Shown here: one piece after another, positions 49,711 to 58,036 of the stretch
Layout: each line of letters starts with the position of its first letter
Position numbering within the stretch: the first letter of the stretch is position 1
Source: Syntrophales bacterium
GTDB taxonomy: Bacteria; Desulfobacterota; Syntrophia; Syntrophales; UBA2210
Assembly: GCA_023228425.1 (NCBI GenBank)
Contig: JALOBE010000015.1
Span: forward strand, 1-61,494
Length of the DNA: 61,494 nucleotides
Direction of reading: 5' to 3'
Program-made: the position numbers and the translations under genes
Notes under the pieces: model-generated
Told to the model about the DNA's origin: nothing
The model's database searches: none
The model's input: only the letters and a program-made list of their open reading frames with translations

Positions 49711-51947
49711 TGGGTTTCTCCTCTGCTCTCGTAGGGTATGCGGACATCTACGGTAGTTCCCTTTCCCTGTTCACCGGTGATGCTGACCTCACCTCCCCAG
49801 TAGGACACCCGCTCCCGGATTCCCAGGAGTCCGAAGGAGCCGGCCTTCGCCATGTGTTCCTCGGTGATTCCCTTCCCGTTGTCCTTGACGATTAACCGGA
49901 TTCTGCTTCCGGAGAGTTTCAGAGAAACGGTGACCCGGTGCGCCTCGGCATGACGGGCGATATTCGTCAGAGTCTCCTGGAAAATGCGAAAAATGGCTGT
50001 GGAGAGGTCGGGATCGAGCTGCATGTCCTCCGGTTTCACCGTAACGCGGCAGGGAATCCCCGTTCTTTTTGAGAATTCGTTGGCCTGCCATTCGATAGCC
50101 ACGGGCAGACCCAGATGATCGAGCATTCCCGGTCTGAGATCCATATAGATGCGTTTGAGCGTCGTCATGGTCATGTCCACGAGGCCTGCCATGGCATCCA
50201 CACGTTCCCGGATCTCCGGGTGCTCTTCGGGAATTCTTCGGTTAAGCAGGACAATGTCCGTGTTGAGAGCCGTGAGCAACTGCCCCAGTTCATCGTGGAG
50301 TTCCCGGGCTATGCGGGTCTGTTCCTTCTCACGGACGGATTGAAGATGGGCCGAGAGGTTCCGCAGCTGCTGGCGCGAGTGCTCCAATTCGTCCTTGGCC
50401 CGTTTGCGCTCCGTGATGTCTTCGTAGGTTATGACGATGTTCCTCTCCTTGAGGCTTTCGCCGATGCGCGAAACGGTAATGAGGCAGTCAATACCGGTTC
50501 CGTCCTTGTGACGGCAGGGGAACTCTGTGCTGTAGGTGCGGGAATGTTCCAGGGTAGAGTACAGCTCCCGGGCGATGGCGTCCCAGTCATGATCGCTCCT
50601 GTACAGGATACGGGTTGTCGCTCCTATGAGCTCTTCAGCCCTCCAGCCGAAGACCCTCTCAACGCCGTTGTTCGCGAAGATGATGCGGCGATTTATCAGC
50701 CCGATCACTGCATGGGGTATGGCATCGAGAATCGACGCTTCCAGGGCTTCCAGTTCGGTGAGCTTTTCACGGGCCTCTATCTGTTCCGTAATGTCCATGG
50801 AATTTCCCAGGACGGCCCGGCGGCCCCGATAGCTTATAAAGGTCACCGTTTCCATGATCCAGCGAATCCGGCCGTCCTTCGTGATGATCCTGAACTCATG
50901 GGGAGAGTTCCGTTTCCCATGGAGCAGTCGATGGCCGTTTTCCTTTACCATGAGCCGATCATCGGGATGAACGAGCCCCATGGAGTTCATTCCCGTCAGT
51001 TCCTTCTGGCCGTACCCGGCGTAGCCCGCCGCATTCTCGTTGACAAACTGGAAAACTCCGTCCTGGACGATATAGACTCCCGCCTGGGAGCTGTCGGCCA
51101 TGGTCCGGTAGGCTTCTTCGGCACGTTTGCGGTCTGTAATGTCCTCGAAGGTTATGACGATATTCTTGTCCTTGAGGGTTTCGCCGATGCGGGATGCCGT
51201 AATGAGGCAGTCGATATGGCTTCCGTCCTTGCGGCGGGCGGGGAATTCCGTACTGTGGGTGCGGCTGTCCTTCAGAGTGGAGTAAAGCTCTTCGGCGATA
51301 GCTTCCCAGTCGCTGTCGCTTTCGTAGAGAACCCGCGTGGTTGCTCCTATGAGTTCATTCGCGTGCCAGCCGAACACCCGTTCAACGCCGTCATTGGCAA
51401 AGATAATCCGTCGGTTTTTCAATCCGATAACGGCATGGGGTATGGCATCGAGGATAGAGGCTTCCAGTACCTCCAGCTGGGCCAGCTTGTCCAGGGCTTC
51501 CATGTGCTCGGTAATGTCCATGGAGTTTCCCAGGACGGCCCGTTGCCCCCTGTAATGGATAGGCGCGATGACTTCCGTCACCCATCGTATATCTCCACTT
51601 TTTGTAATAGTTCTGAATTCATAAGAGGAGGTCCGTTTGCCCTTGAGCGTCTCGATTGCCGCCCTGCGGACCCGATCCCGGTCTTCCGGATGGACGAGAC
51701 TCATGGACTGCATTCCTATGAGTTCTTCCCGGGGGTAACCCCAGTAATCCGCCGCGTGCTGGTTGACAAAGCGGAAGGTTCCTTCCTGAACGACGTAGAT
51801 ACCCGCCCGGGATGTGTGTTCGAGCGTTTTGTAGAGGCCCTCCGCGAGAATCGGGTTCTCGCTCGACGGAGTCAGTTCTTCAATTTTTTTGCGAAGCCGT
51901 CCGATCGTTTTGATCATCTGTTCCCTGGTCATGGTTTCTTCGCGCAC
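49707..51947 (-). CDS. Cytoplasmic PAS-domain sensor histidine kinase (NarX/LiaS type)
   Basis: A 746-residue soluble kinase with four PAS domains (about 30-150, 160-275, 282-395, 405-520), HisKA_3 with the phospho-accepting His551 in RIARELHDELGQLL, N-box N662 and a HATPase domain (DNGKGITEEH, GLLGIRERV). No transmembrane helix, so the signal is intracellular (redox, oxygen or ligand). The PAS1-PAS2 and PAS3-PAS4 units are close tandem duplicates: EASILDAIPHAVIGLxNRRI and GATTR(V/I)LYxSDxDW occur in both. It is upstream of and coupled to the response regulator. Confidence 0.95.
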   Translation of the reverse strand: MREETMTREQMIKTIGRLRKKIEELTPSSENPILAEGLYKTLEHTSRAGIYVVQEGTFRFVNQHAADYWGYPREELIGMQSMSLVHPEDRDRVRRAAIETLKGKRTSSYEFRTITKSGDIRWVTEVIAPIHYRGQRAVLGNSMDITEHMEALDKLAQLEVLEASILDAIPHAVIGLKNRRIIFANDGVERVFGWHANELIGATTRVLYESDSDWEAIAEELYSTLKDSRTHSTEFPARRKDGSHIDCLITASRIGETLKDKNIVITFEDITDRKRAEEAYRTMADSSQAGVYIVQDGVFQFVNENAAGYAGYGQKELTGMNSMGLVHPDDRLMVKENGHRLLHGKRNSPHEFRIITKDGRIRWIMETVTFISYRGRRAVLGNSMDITEQIEAREKLTELEALEASILDAIPHAVIGLINRRIIFANNGVERVFGWRAEELIGATTRILYRSDHDWDAIARELYSTLEHSRTYSTEFPCRHKDGTGIDCLITVSRIGESLKERNIVITYEDITERKRAKDELEHSRQQLRNLSAHLQSVREKEQTRIARELHDELGQLLTALNTDIVLLNRRIPEEHPEIRERVDAMAGLVDMTMTTLKRIYMDLRPGMLDHLGLPVAIEWQANEFSKRTGIPCRVTVKPEDMQLDPDLSTAIFRIFQETLTNIARHAEAHRVTVSLKLSGSRIRLIVKDNGKGITEEHMAKAGSFGLLGIRERVSYWGGEVSITGEQGKGTTVDVRIPYESRGETQ

Positions 51948-52024
51948 GGCTATCCTCCCGGATTTTGAAGCAACAAGCTGAATGCTGAAAATTTATAGCA
52001 GGTTTGACACAAGGGTGCAAGTGA

Positions 52025-52124
52025 AAGGGGGGACGTACTTAACTTATTAACTTACTCAAGATCTGTCTGCCTGGTTCTTGGCGGCAGACACGAAGAAGTT
52101 AATAAGTTAAGTACGTCCCCCCTT
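52025..52124. repeat. Long hairpin element B, 29-bp perfect arms
   Basis: Arms 52025-52053 and 52096-52124 are exact reverse complements beginning AAGGGGGGACGTACTTAA. The 42-nt loop contains an inner stem GTCTGCC/GGCAGAC. The arm shares GGGACGTACTTAACTTATT with hairpin A at 47467-47559, while the loops are unrelated. Confidence 0.95.
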
Positions 52125-52242
52125 GACCGAAGGAGGGGAATTCAGATGTGCGTTGAGGACTCACGCACACCATTGGGCGGATTTCCTGGCAGAGGTCCGG
52201 ACACGCCCATAAACCGCAATCGCAAGAATCATCCGCCGGTGA

Positions 52243-52533
52243 TCAGGCCTTCCACAGGGCATCATGGAGAAGCTCGACGTTGAAAAAGGCCGGCTTCGGA
52301 CGCCAGGTTTTCATACCATATGTTTTTCCGGCAGGCCTTTCTCTCAATTCCGTTTCGCCGCCCCATACTTCATCATGGAGAAGCTCGACGTTGAAAAAGG
52401 CCGGTTTTCCGAGGGGTGCTTCCCTCACGTAACCCGTTCGATCAAACATCCATTCCCGGATGCGTTCAACCCTTTCTGCGGCGAAGATTCCCTTCGGGAC
52501 TGTCACCGCGATGTTTCCTTGTACGCGTTCCAT
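52243..52533 (-). CDS. Small protein with duplicated PAFFNVELLHD motif
   Basis: A 96-residue protein that I do not recognise. After an N-terminal part (MERVQGNIAVTVPKGIFAAE, then an Arg/Glu-rich helix), the motif KPAFFNVELLHD-x-x-W occurs twice, about 36 residues apart, the second at the very C terminus (...DALWKA). The underlying DNA is also a near-exact direct repeat of about 33 bp (52262-52294 and 52371-52403). A strong AGGAGGAG site lies 7 nt before the ATG, which supports real expression. No signal peptide, cysteine or obvious fold. A repeated short module in a small protein is reminiscent of multi-core peptide precursors or docking motifs, but no processing enzyme is near. Confidence 0.7.
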   Translation of the reverse strand: MERVQGNIAVTVPKGIFAAERVERIREWMFDRTGYVREAPLGKPAFFNVELLHDEVWGGETELRERPAGKTYGMKTWRPKPAFFNVELLHDALWKA

Positions 52534-52833
52534 GGTTCGTCTCCTCCTGTCGGCTTGTTGGTTGTTCTGTGTCTCCCGATTCCTCGACTTCCCGGGGACT
52601 TTTTCGATTACAGGATACAAACGGAACAGTGCCGGCGCAATCGGGGCTGGTCTGAAAATCCTATCGGAAGATGGGCTTCATCAGGAGCAGGACAAGCAAC
52701 CTCTCCGGTATCGGTGTTTGTCCTATCCCGTCACTGTGCCACAACCGCAGTCGCCCGTAGTCGATCGAGCCTGTTTTTTGGCTTGCATTCAGGGCAGCCT
52801 TGGGCTACATTCGTTTCCTGCAGTGTACGGCAT
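52534..52833. other. Intergenic, no gene seen
   Basis: About 300 bp between the small repeat-motif gene and tRNA-Val. It must contain both promoters, but I cannot identify clean hexamers. No conserved frame. Confidence 0.4.
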
Positions 52834-52908
52834 GGGCGGTTAACTCAGCGGGAGAGTGCTACCTTCACACGGTAGAAGTCACTGGTTCAATCCCAGTACC
52901 GCCTACCA
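52834..52908 (+). tRNA. tRNA-Val (anticodon CAC)
   Basis: GGGCGGTTAACTCAGCGGGA opens the gene; anticodon stem CTACC/GGTAG, loop TTCACAC (anticodon CAC, reads GUG), T loop GTTCAATCC, and encoded CCA. G1 pairs with U72 as a wobble; the other acceptor pairs are canonical. Confidence 0.95.
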
Positions 52909-52920
52909 TGATCAACAGAA

Positions 52921-52953
52921 GGGGGTCCGACGCCGACCGGACCCCCCTTTTTT
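52921..52953 (+). terminator. Rho-independent terminator after tRNA-Val
   Basis: GGGGGTCCG / CGGACCCCC with loop ACGCCGAC, followed by six T residues. Confidence 0.93.
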
Positions 52954-52990
52954 ATGCATCTTGCACCCATAATCTGAAAAGTGTATACTC

Positions 52991-53145
52991 CTCGAGGCTT
53001 GAGGCACGGCGTGCGCATCCTGAGGAATGAGGCGTACTTTACGTACTTTAAGGTACGCCGCAGTGACGGAGAAAAGAGCGCAATCAAGAGTATCCGGCCA
53101 TGGGACCGGAAGCATGCCTCCGGTCCCATTGTACGAAGTCGTCGG
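52991..53145 (-). repeat. MITE-like element R3
   Basis: The reverse orientation of R1 and R2: GCTTGAGGCACGGCGTGCGC, CCGCAGTGACGGAGAAAAG, GCGCAATCAAGAG, a hairpin GGGACCGGAAGC/GCCTCCGGTCCC, then CATTGTACGAAGTCGTCG. It is the uninterrupted form of the sequence split by C2 at 20977. It also carries the promoter-proximal region of the next gene. Confidence 0.85.
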
Positions 53146-53247
53146 ATGTGATGGTTTTCAATAAGGGGCTCGATTGGTAGTGATCCGCCCCACTGTCCGT
53201 GAACGATGATTCAGGGCCGTGAAACACGGCACCTGCGGGAGGAGGAA

Positions 53248-53988
53248 ATGAAAAATCCATTTATTTCGACCTTGGTTGTTTTTTTTATGGTGTTTTCCCT
53301 GGTCTTGTCGATTCCTGCTGTCTCAATCGGCGGTTGTGGTGGCGGCGGTGGCTCAGGTCGGCAGCAGGGAGATTCGAGTGATGACCCGGGGCTTCCCGGG
53401 AGCGTTTCCGTAAAGTCGGGCTTCGGGTTCATAGATCCGTCCCCCCTGGGAGAGCTGGGCATCGCCAACGGAACAGTAGACATCAACAATATTCCTGAAT
53501 TCAAGCCGCTTACTCCGAGGGAGAAGAAGGAGATGGAGCAGCGGATCAACCAGGCTGATGCCGCTTTCTGGTCCTCCCTGGGTCAAGCGGCGGAGATCAG
53601 CGAAGGCGTATCGAAAGTTGCCGCGGGCGCGGGTAAGGTTGCCGGCTGGGGTCTCGCCTTCACGCCCGTCGGATTGCCGGTGAAAATCGCCATTGTTACG
53701 GCGCGGGGTGCCGCGGACGGTTACGCCGCTTCGCTAGAAAAGGGTAGCGGAGATGAGGCGTCACGGGCTGCCCTTTCCGGTGCTGCTGCGGGGGTAGCTG
53801 AGGGGCTTACATCTTCGGTCAACCCGGTGGTCGGTATCGTCGCTGGAGAAGTAGTGGGGAGCCTTTCAACCAGTGACGTTTCCAACAGGGCTCCCGAACC
53901 GAACATCGGCGACATGGCAATGCAGGATGCCAAGATAACCCACGATCCCGTAACCGGAAGAGCGCTTACGGCCCCTGTCTATAGATAA
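53248..53988 (+). CDS. Putative lipoprotein with glycine-zipper-like region
   Basis: A 246-residue exported protein that I do not recognise by family. Residues about 5-24 are hydrophobic and end in I-G-G-Cys, an acceptable lipobox, followed by a Gly/Ser linker (GGGGGSGRQQGDSS). The middle is charged and helical (LTPREKKEMEQRINQADAAF); the C-terminal half is Ala/Gly-rich (AALSGAAAGVAEGLTSSVNP, VVGIVAGEVVGSLS), similar to pre-toxin or membrane-active helical segments. ATG 53248 follows GGAGGAGG. It is probably an outer-membrane or periplasmic lipoprotein, upstream of another lipoprotein gene. Confidence 0.75.
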   Translation: MKNPFISTLVVFFMVFSLVLSIPAVSIGGCGGGGGSGRQQGDSSDDPGLPGSVSVKSGFGFIDPSPLGELGIANGTVDINNIPEFKPLTPREKKEMEQRINQADAAFWSSLGQAAEISEGVSKVAAGAGKVAGWGLAFTPVGLPVKIAIVTARGAADGYAASLEKGSGDEASRAALSGAAAGVAEGLTSSVNPVVGIVAGEVVGSLSTSDVSNRAPEPNIGDMAMQDAKITHDPVTGRALTAPVYR

Positions 53989-54064
53989 GCGAAGAACGCG
54001 TCACACTATGGGACGGGCCGCAGGCGCCGCCCCCGGTGTGTGTCTTGATTTGAGGAGAGCGACA

Positions 54065-55327
54065 ATGATCAGAAAGATTACTGCTGCAGGTGTCATAGTA
54101 CTCATGGTGTGGGCGATGGCGGGATGCGCGGTTCAGCAACAGCTCCAGCAGAGCCGTTCCATTTCAGAGGTCCCCCCTTTTGAAATCAATCCGCCCAAAG
54201 TGGATGCCATAGCGGCTGACGACGTCCCCGGAGATGTCCGCATGGTGACGGCGGCCATCGTTCAAACATTGAGGAAAAACCGGCAAGGCATACCGCGGGT
54301 CAGCTTCGATCCCGCGGGCAAGCACTATACACCGGAGACCAGGTTTACTTACTCCGGGTTCTCCGTTACCGACATAAGCATCAAAGACCACTGGGCGCGG
54401 GATACGGGACGCAAGAGCTTTGACTGTCGGGTGGATGGCTCCATACTCTTTTCAGACGCCCTCGGCAGAAGGGCGCTGGTGAGCTACAGTGCTGAGTACG
54501 AGCTTTTCAGGGACAGGATACTGATAAAGAATTCTACTGTGCAACCGGTGCCCCCGATATTTCCGAATACGAGGGCCTTTATTATCGAAGGAACCGAACT
54601 GCAGGCCATTGTCGACAAGCGACCGGGGTTTGAAGAATTTTTCACCGGGGTTGTGTCGAAATCCTACAGCATGATCCCCACAGTGGAGGAACGCCGGGAA
54701 CGGAAGATGCTGGAAAGTATGAGCCTTTACGAACGGTTCAAGAGAGGGACCGGTATCGAGCGGCAGCCTAATTTCATGGTTATTTTTGTCATGGACCGCC
54801 TGACACCCGACGCCGAGATTGACGTTGTGGTCTCGAGAAATCCCAACGACAAGGTTTCCATGGCAAAACCGGTCTACCGCGACTTCGACGGTTGGCGGGT
54901 CGCCCTCTTCGGCGGGAACTTCGCCGTTGATTATGATGAGTTTTACGCGCAGGTCATCTACAGGCCGGCCCTGGGAGTTCTCCCTGAAGGAGCCGATCGC
55001 GTACTGACAGGCCTCTTTTCATCGATGAAAAACTACGATGCCGTCGATGTGTCTGCCCGGATCGAAAAACGCTCCGGACCCGTTGTTTCTGCCGAGGGAC
55101 CGATCGGGCTGGGACAGTACATCCTGGACCCTTCACGGCGCGATGACGCTTCTCTCATACAATTCCGTCTCGCGGAGCTGGGCTTTTACAGAATGACCGT
55201 CGACGGGTTATGGGGTCCCGGCTCGCAAAAGGCACTGGCGGCCTTTCAGAGAGCCGTCGGCCTCGCTCCTGACGGAGCCTGGGACATGCAGACCCAGTTG
55301 AAACTGTTTTCCGGGACGGGGAAGTAA
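54065..55327 (+). CDS. Lipoprotein with C-terminal peptidoglycan-binding domain
   Basis: A 420-residue protein with signal peptide and lipobox MAGC (Cys21), a long unassigned middle domain, and a C-terminal PG_binding_1 domain of about 60 residues (LIQFRLAELGFYRMTVDGLW, GPGSQKALAAFQRAVGL). The combination anchors an outer-membrane lipoprotein to peptidoglycan. ATG 54065 is chosen because the lipoprotein signal begins there. It follows the Gly-rich lipoprotein gene by 76 nt and may be in the same transcript. Confidence 0.82.
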   Translation: MIRKITAAGVIVLMVWAMAGCAVQQQLQQSRSISEVPPFEINPPKVDAIAADDVPGDVRMVTAAIVQTLRKNRQGIPRVSFDPAGKHYTPETRFTYSGFSVTDISIKDHWARDTGRKSFDCRVDGSILFSDALGRRALVSYSAEYELFRDRILIKNSTVQPVPPIFPNTRAFIIEGTELQAIVDKRPGFEEFFTGVVSKSYSMIPTVEERRERKMLESMSLYERFKRGTGIERQPNFMVIFVMDRLTPDAEIDVVVSRNPNDKVSMAKPVYRDFDGWRVALFGGNFAVDYDEFYAQVIYRPALGVLPEGADRVLTGLFSSMKNYDAVDVSARIEKRSGPVVSAEGPIGLGQYILDPSRRDDASLIQFRLAELGFYRMTVDGLWGPGSQKALAAFQRAVGLAPDGAWDMQTQLKLFSGTGK

Positions 55328-55365
55328 TGACGGCCCCCTAGAAAGGGGAAAACATCTGGTTGAGA

Positions 55366-55460
55366 GGTGGTATGCCGCAGTGACGAAGGCCAGAGCGCAA
55401 TGAGGCATTCGGCTATAGTACCGGAGGCATGCCTCCGGTAACTTTTTACGAGGCCGCCAG
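55366..55460 (-). repeat. MITE-like element R4 (partial)
   Basis: TGCCGCAGTGACGAAGGCC, AGCGCAATGAGGC, then GTACCGGAGGCATGCCTCCGGTA-type hairpin and CTTTTTACGAGGCCGCC. Matches R3 in order and orientation but lacks the GCTTGAGGCACGG end. Confidence 0.75.
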
Positions 55461-55509
55461 TAATTGGTATCCGGGTTTCCTTCCATCGTGCCGGCGGGGA
55501 GTCGCACCC

Positions 55510-55725
55510 ATGTTCGAGTGGCTGCAGGGACTTACTAAATCAGACGATGACCGAATCATCGGAGGGGTGTGCGGCGGGCTCGCTGAACACAGCCCGCTAC
55601 CCTCCTGGGTCTGGCGCATCATTGCCTGTCTCGTCAGCCTCGCCTGGGGCTTCGGTGTGATTATCTATATCCTTCTGTGGATATTCATGCCGTCGCCGTC
55701 ACAGAAACCCGCCCGGGACGAGTGA
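55510..55725 (+). CDS. PspC-domain small membrane protein
   Basis: A 71-residue protein with a PspC domain: DRIIGGVCGGLAEH, then a single transmembrane helix (about 37-61, RIIACLVSLAWGFGVIIYIL). PspC proteins sense or stabilise membrane stress, usually with PspA/B, which are not here. ATG 55510 is chosen because the domain begins there; in-frame codons upstream are repeat-derived. Confidence 0.85.
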   Translation: MFEWLQGLTKSDDDRIIGGVCGGLAEHSPLPSWVWRIIACLVSLAWGFGVIIYILLWIFMPSPSQKPARDE

Positions 55726-55911
55726 AGCGGACCAGGAAGCTCTGTATCCGACACGCCGGTCCCTGTCGCAACGTACTCCTTTCGTGAAACCTCGGCATGG
55801 CAAGGGTCTCCGGTACTTTTTCCGCACGTCCCCCATCGCAATGTGTTCTTTTCGTGAAACCTCGGTATCGCTCCCTCAGAGCGCCCCGAAACACCATCTG
55901 CTCTATCATTT

Positions 55912-56480
55912 CAATCACCCTCCCCGTCCGTCACTTCGACCATTCCTACCCGTCATTTCGGTCGTTCCCGTTCGTCATTCCGACCATTCCTACCCGTCAT
56001 TTCGACCGGAGGGAACCGGAGGGAGAAATCTTTCACAAAGACGAAAAAAGAAAGATTTCTCGTCGCTTCGCTCCTCGAAATGACGGACCTTAGGCGCTCC
56101 TCGAAATGACGGAATGTGAGCGCTCATCCAAATAACGGAATGTAACAAGCCCACCATACCAGCGGATTCCCGTCATTCCGAACCGCCGAAGGCGTGTGAG
56201 GAATCTGTATCACGGACACCCGTCGAAATGACGGTATATATGAAACTCCTCGAAATGGCGGAATGTGAGCGCTCATCCAAATAACGGAATGTAACAAGCC
56301 CACCATACCAGCGGATTCCCGTCATTCCGAACCGCCGAAGGCGTGTGAGGAATCTGTGTCACGGACACCCTTCGAAATGACGGCACATATGAAACTCCTC
56401 GAAACGGGACCATATACAGGCCTCCTGAAACGACGGAATATATAAACGTTTCTCGAAACGACGGAACCAGACGTTCCTCG
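55912..56480. repeat. CATTTCGA/CATTCCGA repeat array C5 with a 149-bp tandem duplication
   Basis: A run of CATTTCGACC and CATTCCGACC units, hairpin halves (GGAGGGAGAAATC and TTTCTCGTCGCTTCGCTCC), then a tandem pair of 149 bp (56101-56249 and 56250-56398) with about five or six mismatches. Each contains CGTCATTCCGAACCGCCGAA followed by GGCGTGTGAGGAATCTGT, the unit also found at 61206 and 61395. The roughly 1-kb stretch 55726-56733 has no credible gene. Confidence 0.9.
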
Positions 56481-56733
56481 GAGGGTGCCTTAAAAGCATC
56501 TCGAAATGCCATTCGACGCGCAGTCGCAGGTCCTCCGGGGTATTCACGGTGAAAAAGCGTTCATTCCCCGGCCTGCCGGGACCTTGCGAACCACGAAAGA
56601 GAAGTGATATATACCTCGTTGCAGGCGGTTCTTTGTGTCAGGCGGAACCGCCCCCCACAACAGGCCGCGGGAGGCCGGGAATATTCCTGTGAGAACAGGC
56701 CCCATGGAACGTTCAAGAAAGAACGAGCGAGAG

Positions 56734-57366
56734 ATGCCCCGGGAAAAAGTATCAACGGGAAGGAACATTCTGTGCCTTACGGCAGGCATTATTCTCTTCT
56801 GCCTGATTGTTCTTGCTCCCGCCGCAGCGGATGACGAAAATTCGGTTTTCACCGCTTATGGCGACGGTTCCGTCGAGGTCCACTTCTATTCGAACTATTT
56901 CTGCCCGCCCTGCCGTGCCCTGGAACCACGAGCGGAACCTCTTCTCCTTGACCTGGTGGAAAGAAATGCGATCCGTCTTTTCATAGTCGACATTCCCACG
57001 GACCAGAAATCACTGTTGTATGCCCACTTTTTCCTGTACGCCCTGAAGGCGGAGAATACGCTCGAGCGAGCCCTGGCGATCAGGGCCTTCCTCTTTGAAG
57101 CGGCGACGCGGCAGGACATGAGGACCGACGATGCCCTGGCCGCCTTTTTTGAGGAACATGCCGTCGACTACGAGGCCTTTGACGCCCGGAGTCTCTACCC
57201 CAGCCTCAACACGTTCATAATGGAAGACAATGTCCGCGCGACGCCCACCATGGTTGTCATCAGGCAGGGGGAGTCTGAAACCGTTACGGGCCCGAGGGCG
57301 ATACTGGACGCCCTCGAGGCCCTCGGAGATGCCGCACTTTCCGGGGAGGAACAGTCGGCAGAATGA
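56734..57366 (+). CDS. Exported thioredoxin-fold (DsbA/DsbC-like) protein
   Basis: A 210-residue protein with an N-terminal signal segment (about 11-30), then a thioredoxin fold with active site SNYFCPPCRALEP (C57, C60) and the cis-proline loop in RATPTMVVI. It probably oxidises or isomerises disulfides in the periplasm. Start choice is uncertain: ATG 56734 gives a normal signal peptide, while ATG 56704 adds ten charged residues. It overlaps the VKOR-like gene by 4 nt (ATGA), so the pair is an operon. Confidence 0.85.
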   Translation: MPREKVSTGRNILCLTAGIILFCLIVLAPAAADDENSVFTAYGDGSVEVHFYSNYFCPPCRALEPRAEPLLLDLVERNAIRLFIVDIPTDQKSLLYAHFFLYALKAENTLERALAIRAFLFEAATRQDMRTDDALAAFFEEHAVDYEAFDARSLYPSLNTFIMEDNVRATPTMVVIRQGESETVTGPRAILDALEALGDAALSGEEQSAE

Positions 57367-57821
57367 ACCGAATCACTATCAAGAAGCTGCTCGACATTGC
57401 TCTTCCCATCTTCGGAATAATCCTGGAGCTGTACTACCGGAATTTCTGCGGCACCGCCTGCTCCTATCTGCGGGGAACCATATTCGGGGCGGATCTCGTT
57501 CTGGTGGGCATTCTCCTCATGGGAGCGCTTCTGGTTCTCAATCTTCCCTTCCCGGCCCGCCGGCGTTCCTTCGTCGACCAGTCGAGGGCCATGATGCTTT
57601 CCGGCTCCCTGGGCGGCGAGGTTCTGCTTGTCCGGTTTCAGATAGTCAACGACGTCTATTGTTCCTACTGTCTCGTCTTCGGACTGGTGGTGCTGGTTTT
57701 GTTCATACTGAACTTCAGGGCCATGAACCGCTTCCTTGCCGCCGCCTCTTTCGTCGCCGGGCTTCTTCTGTTTCACTTCTTCTTCGAGGGATCCGTACTG
57801 CCGCTCTTTCCCGGTTTTTGA
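57363..57821 (+). CDS. VKOR-like membrane quinone reductase (DsbB-type partner)
   Basis: A 152-residue membrane protein with about four helices. Cys29 and Cys33 lie on the periplasmic side after the first helix, and the CxxC C100-S-Y-C103 precedes the last helices, as in vitamin K epoxide reductase homologues, which reoxidise DsbA with quinone. Small size and coupling to the thioredoxin-fold gene support this. The usual conserved serine of VKOR is not firmly placed, so the family call is moderate. Confidence 0.75.
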   Translation: MNRITIKKLLDIALPIFGIILELYYRNFCGTACSYLRGTIFGADLVLVGILLMGALLVLNLPFPARRRSFVDQSRAMMLSGSLGGEVLLVRFQIVNDVYCSYCLVFGLVVLVLFILNFRAMNRFLAAASFVAGLLLFHFFFEGSVLPLFPGF

Positions 57822-57845
57822 CGACGAAGAGCCCCGGAGCCGCTG

Positions 57846-57874
57846 TTGACAGCCCCGGATTCCTTGTGTATAGC
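57846..57874 (+). promoter_or_regulatory. Candidate promoter for the iron alcohol dehydrogenase gene
   Basis: TTGACA (57846-57851), 17-bp spacer, TATAGC (57869-57874). It leaves an approximately 155-nt leader to the ATG at 58037. Confidence 0.6.
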
Positions 57875-58036
57875 CAGTGAAAAACATGTTACCGGTGCCG
57901 TGCGACCGCGGATTCTTCGGATCAAAACCCGCCGCGTCAAGCGCTCGGCCGCGTGGTCCGGGGCAACGATACAACGTGACACGCCACCGGTAACGCACCA
58001 TGATACACCTGAGCGTGAGCGAAAGGCGGAGGCACC

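Noticed and set aside
50115..51968. A 617-codon plus-strand open frame
   Set aside because: It is antisense to the PAS kinase and arises from GC-rich codon bias; the kinase domains on the minus strand are unequivocal.
52264..52875. A plus-strand frame containing MEKLDVEKGR twice
   Set aside because: It is the complement of the repeat in the minus-strand gene at 52243-52533, runs through tRNA-Val and lacks a ribosome site.
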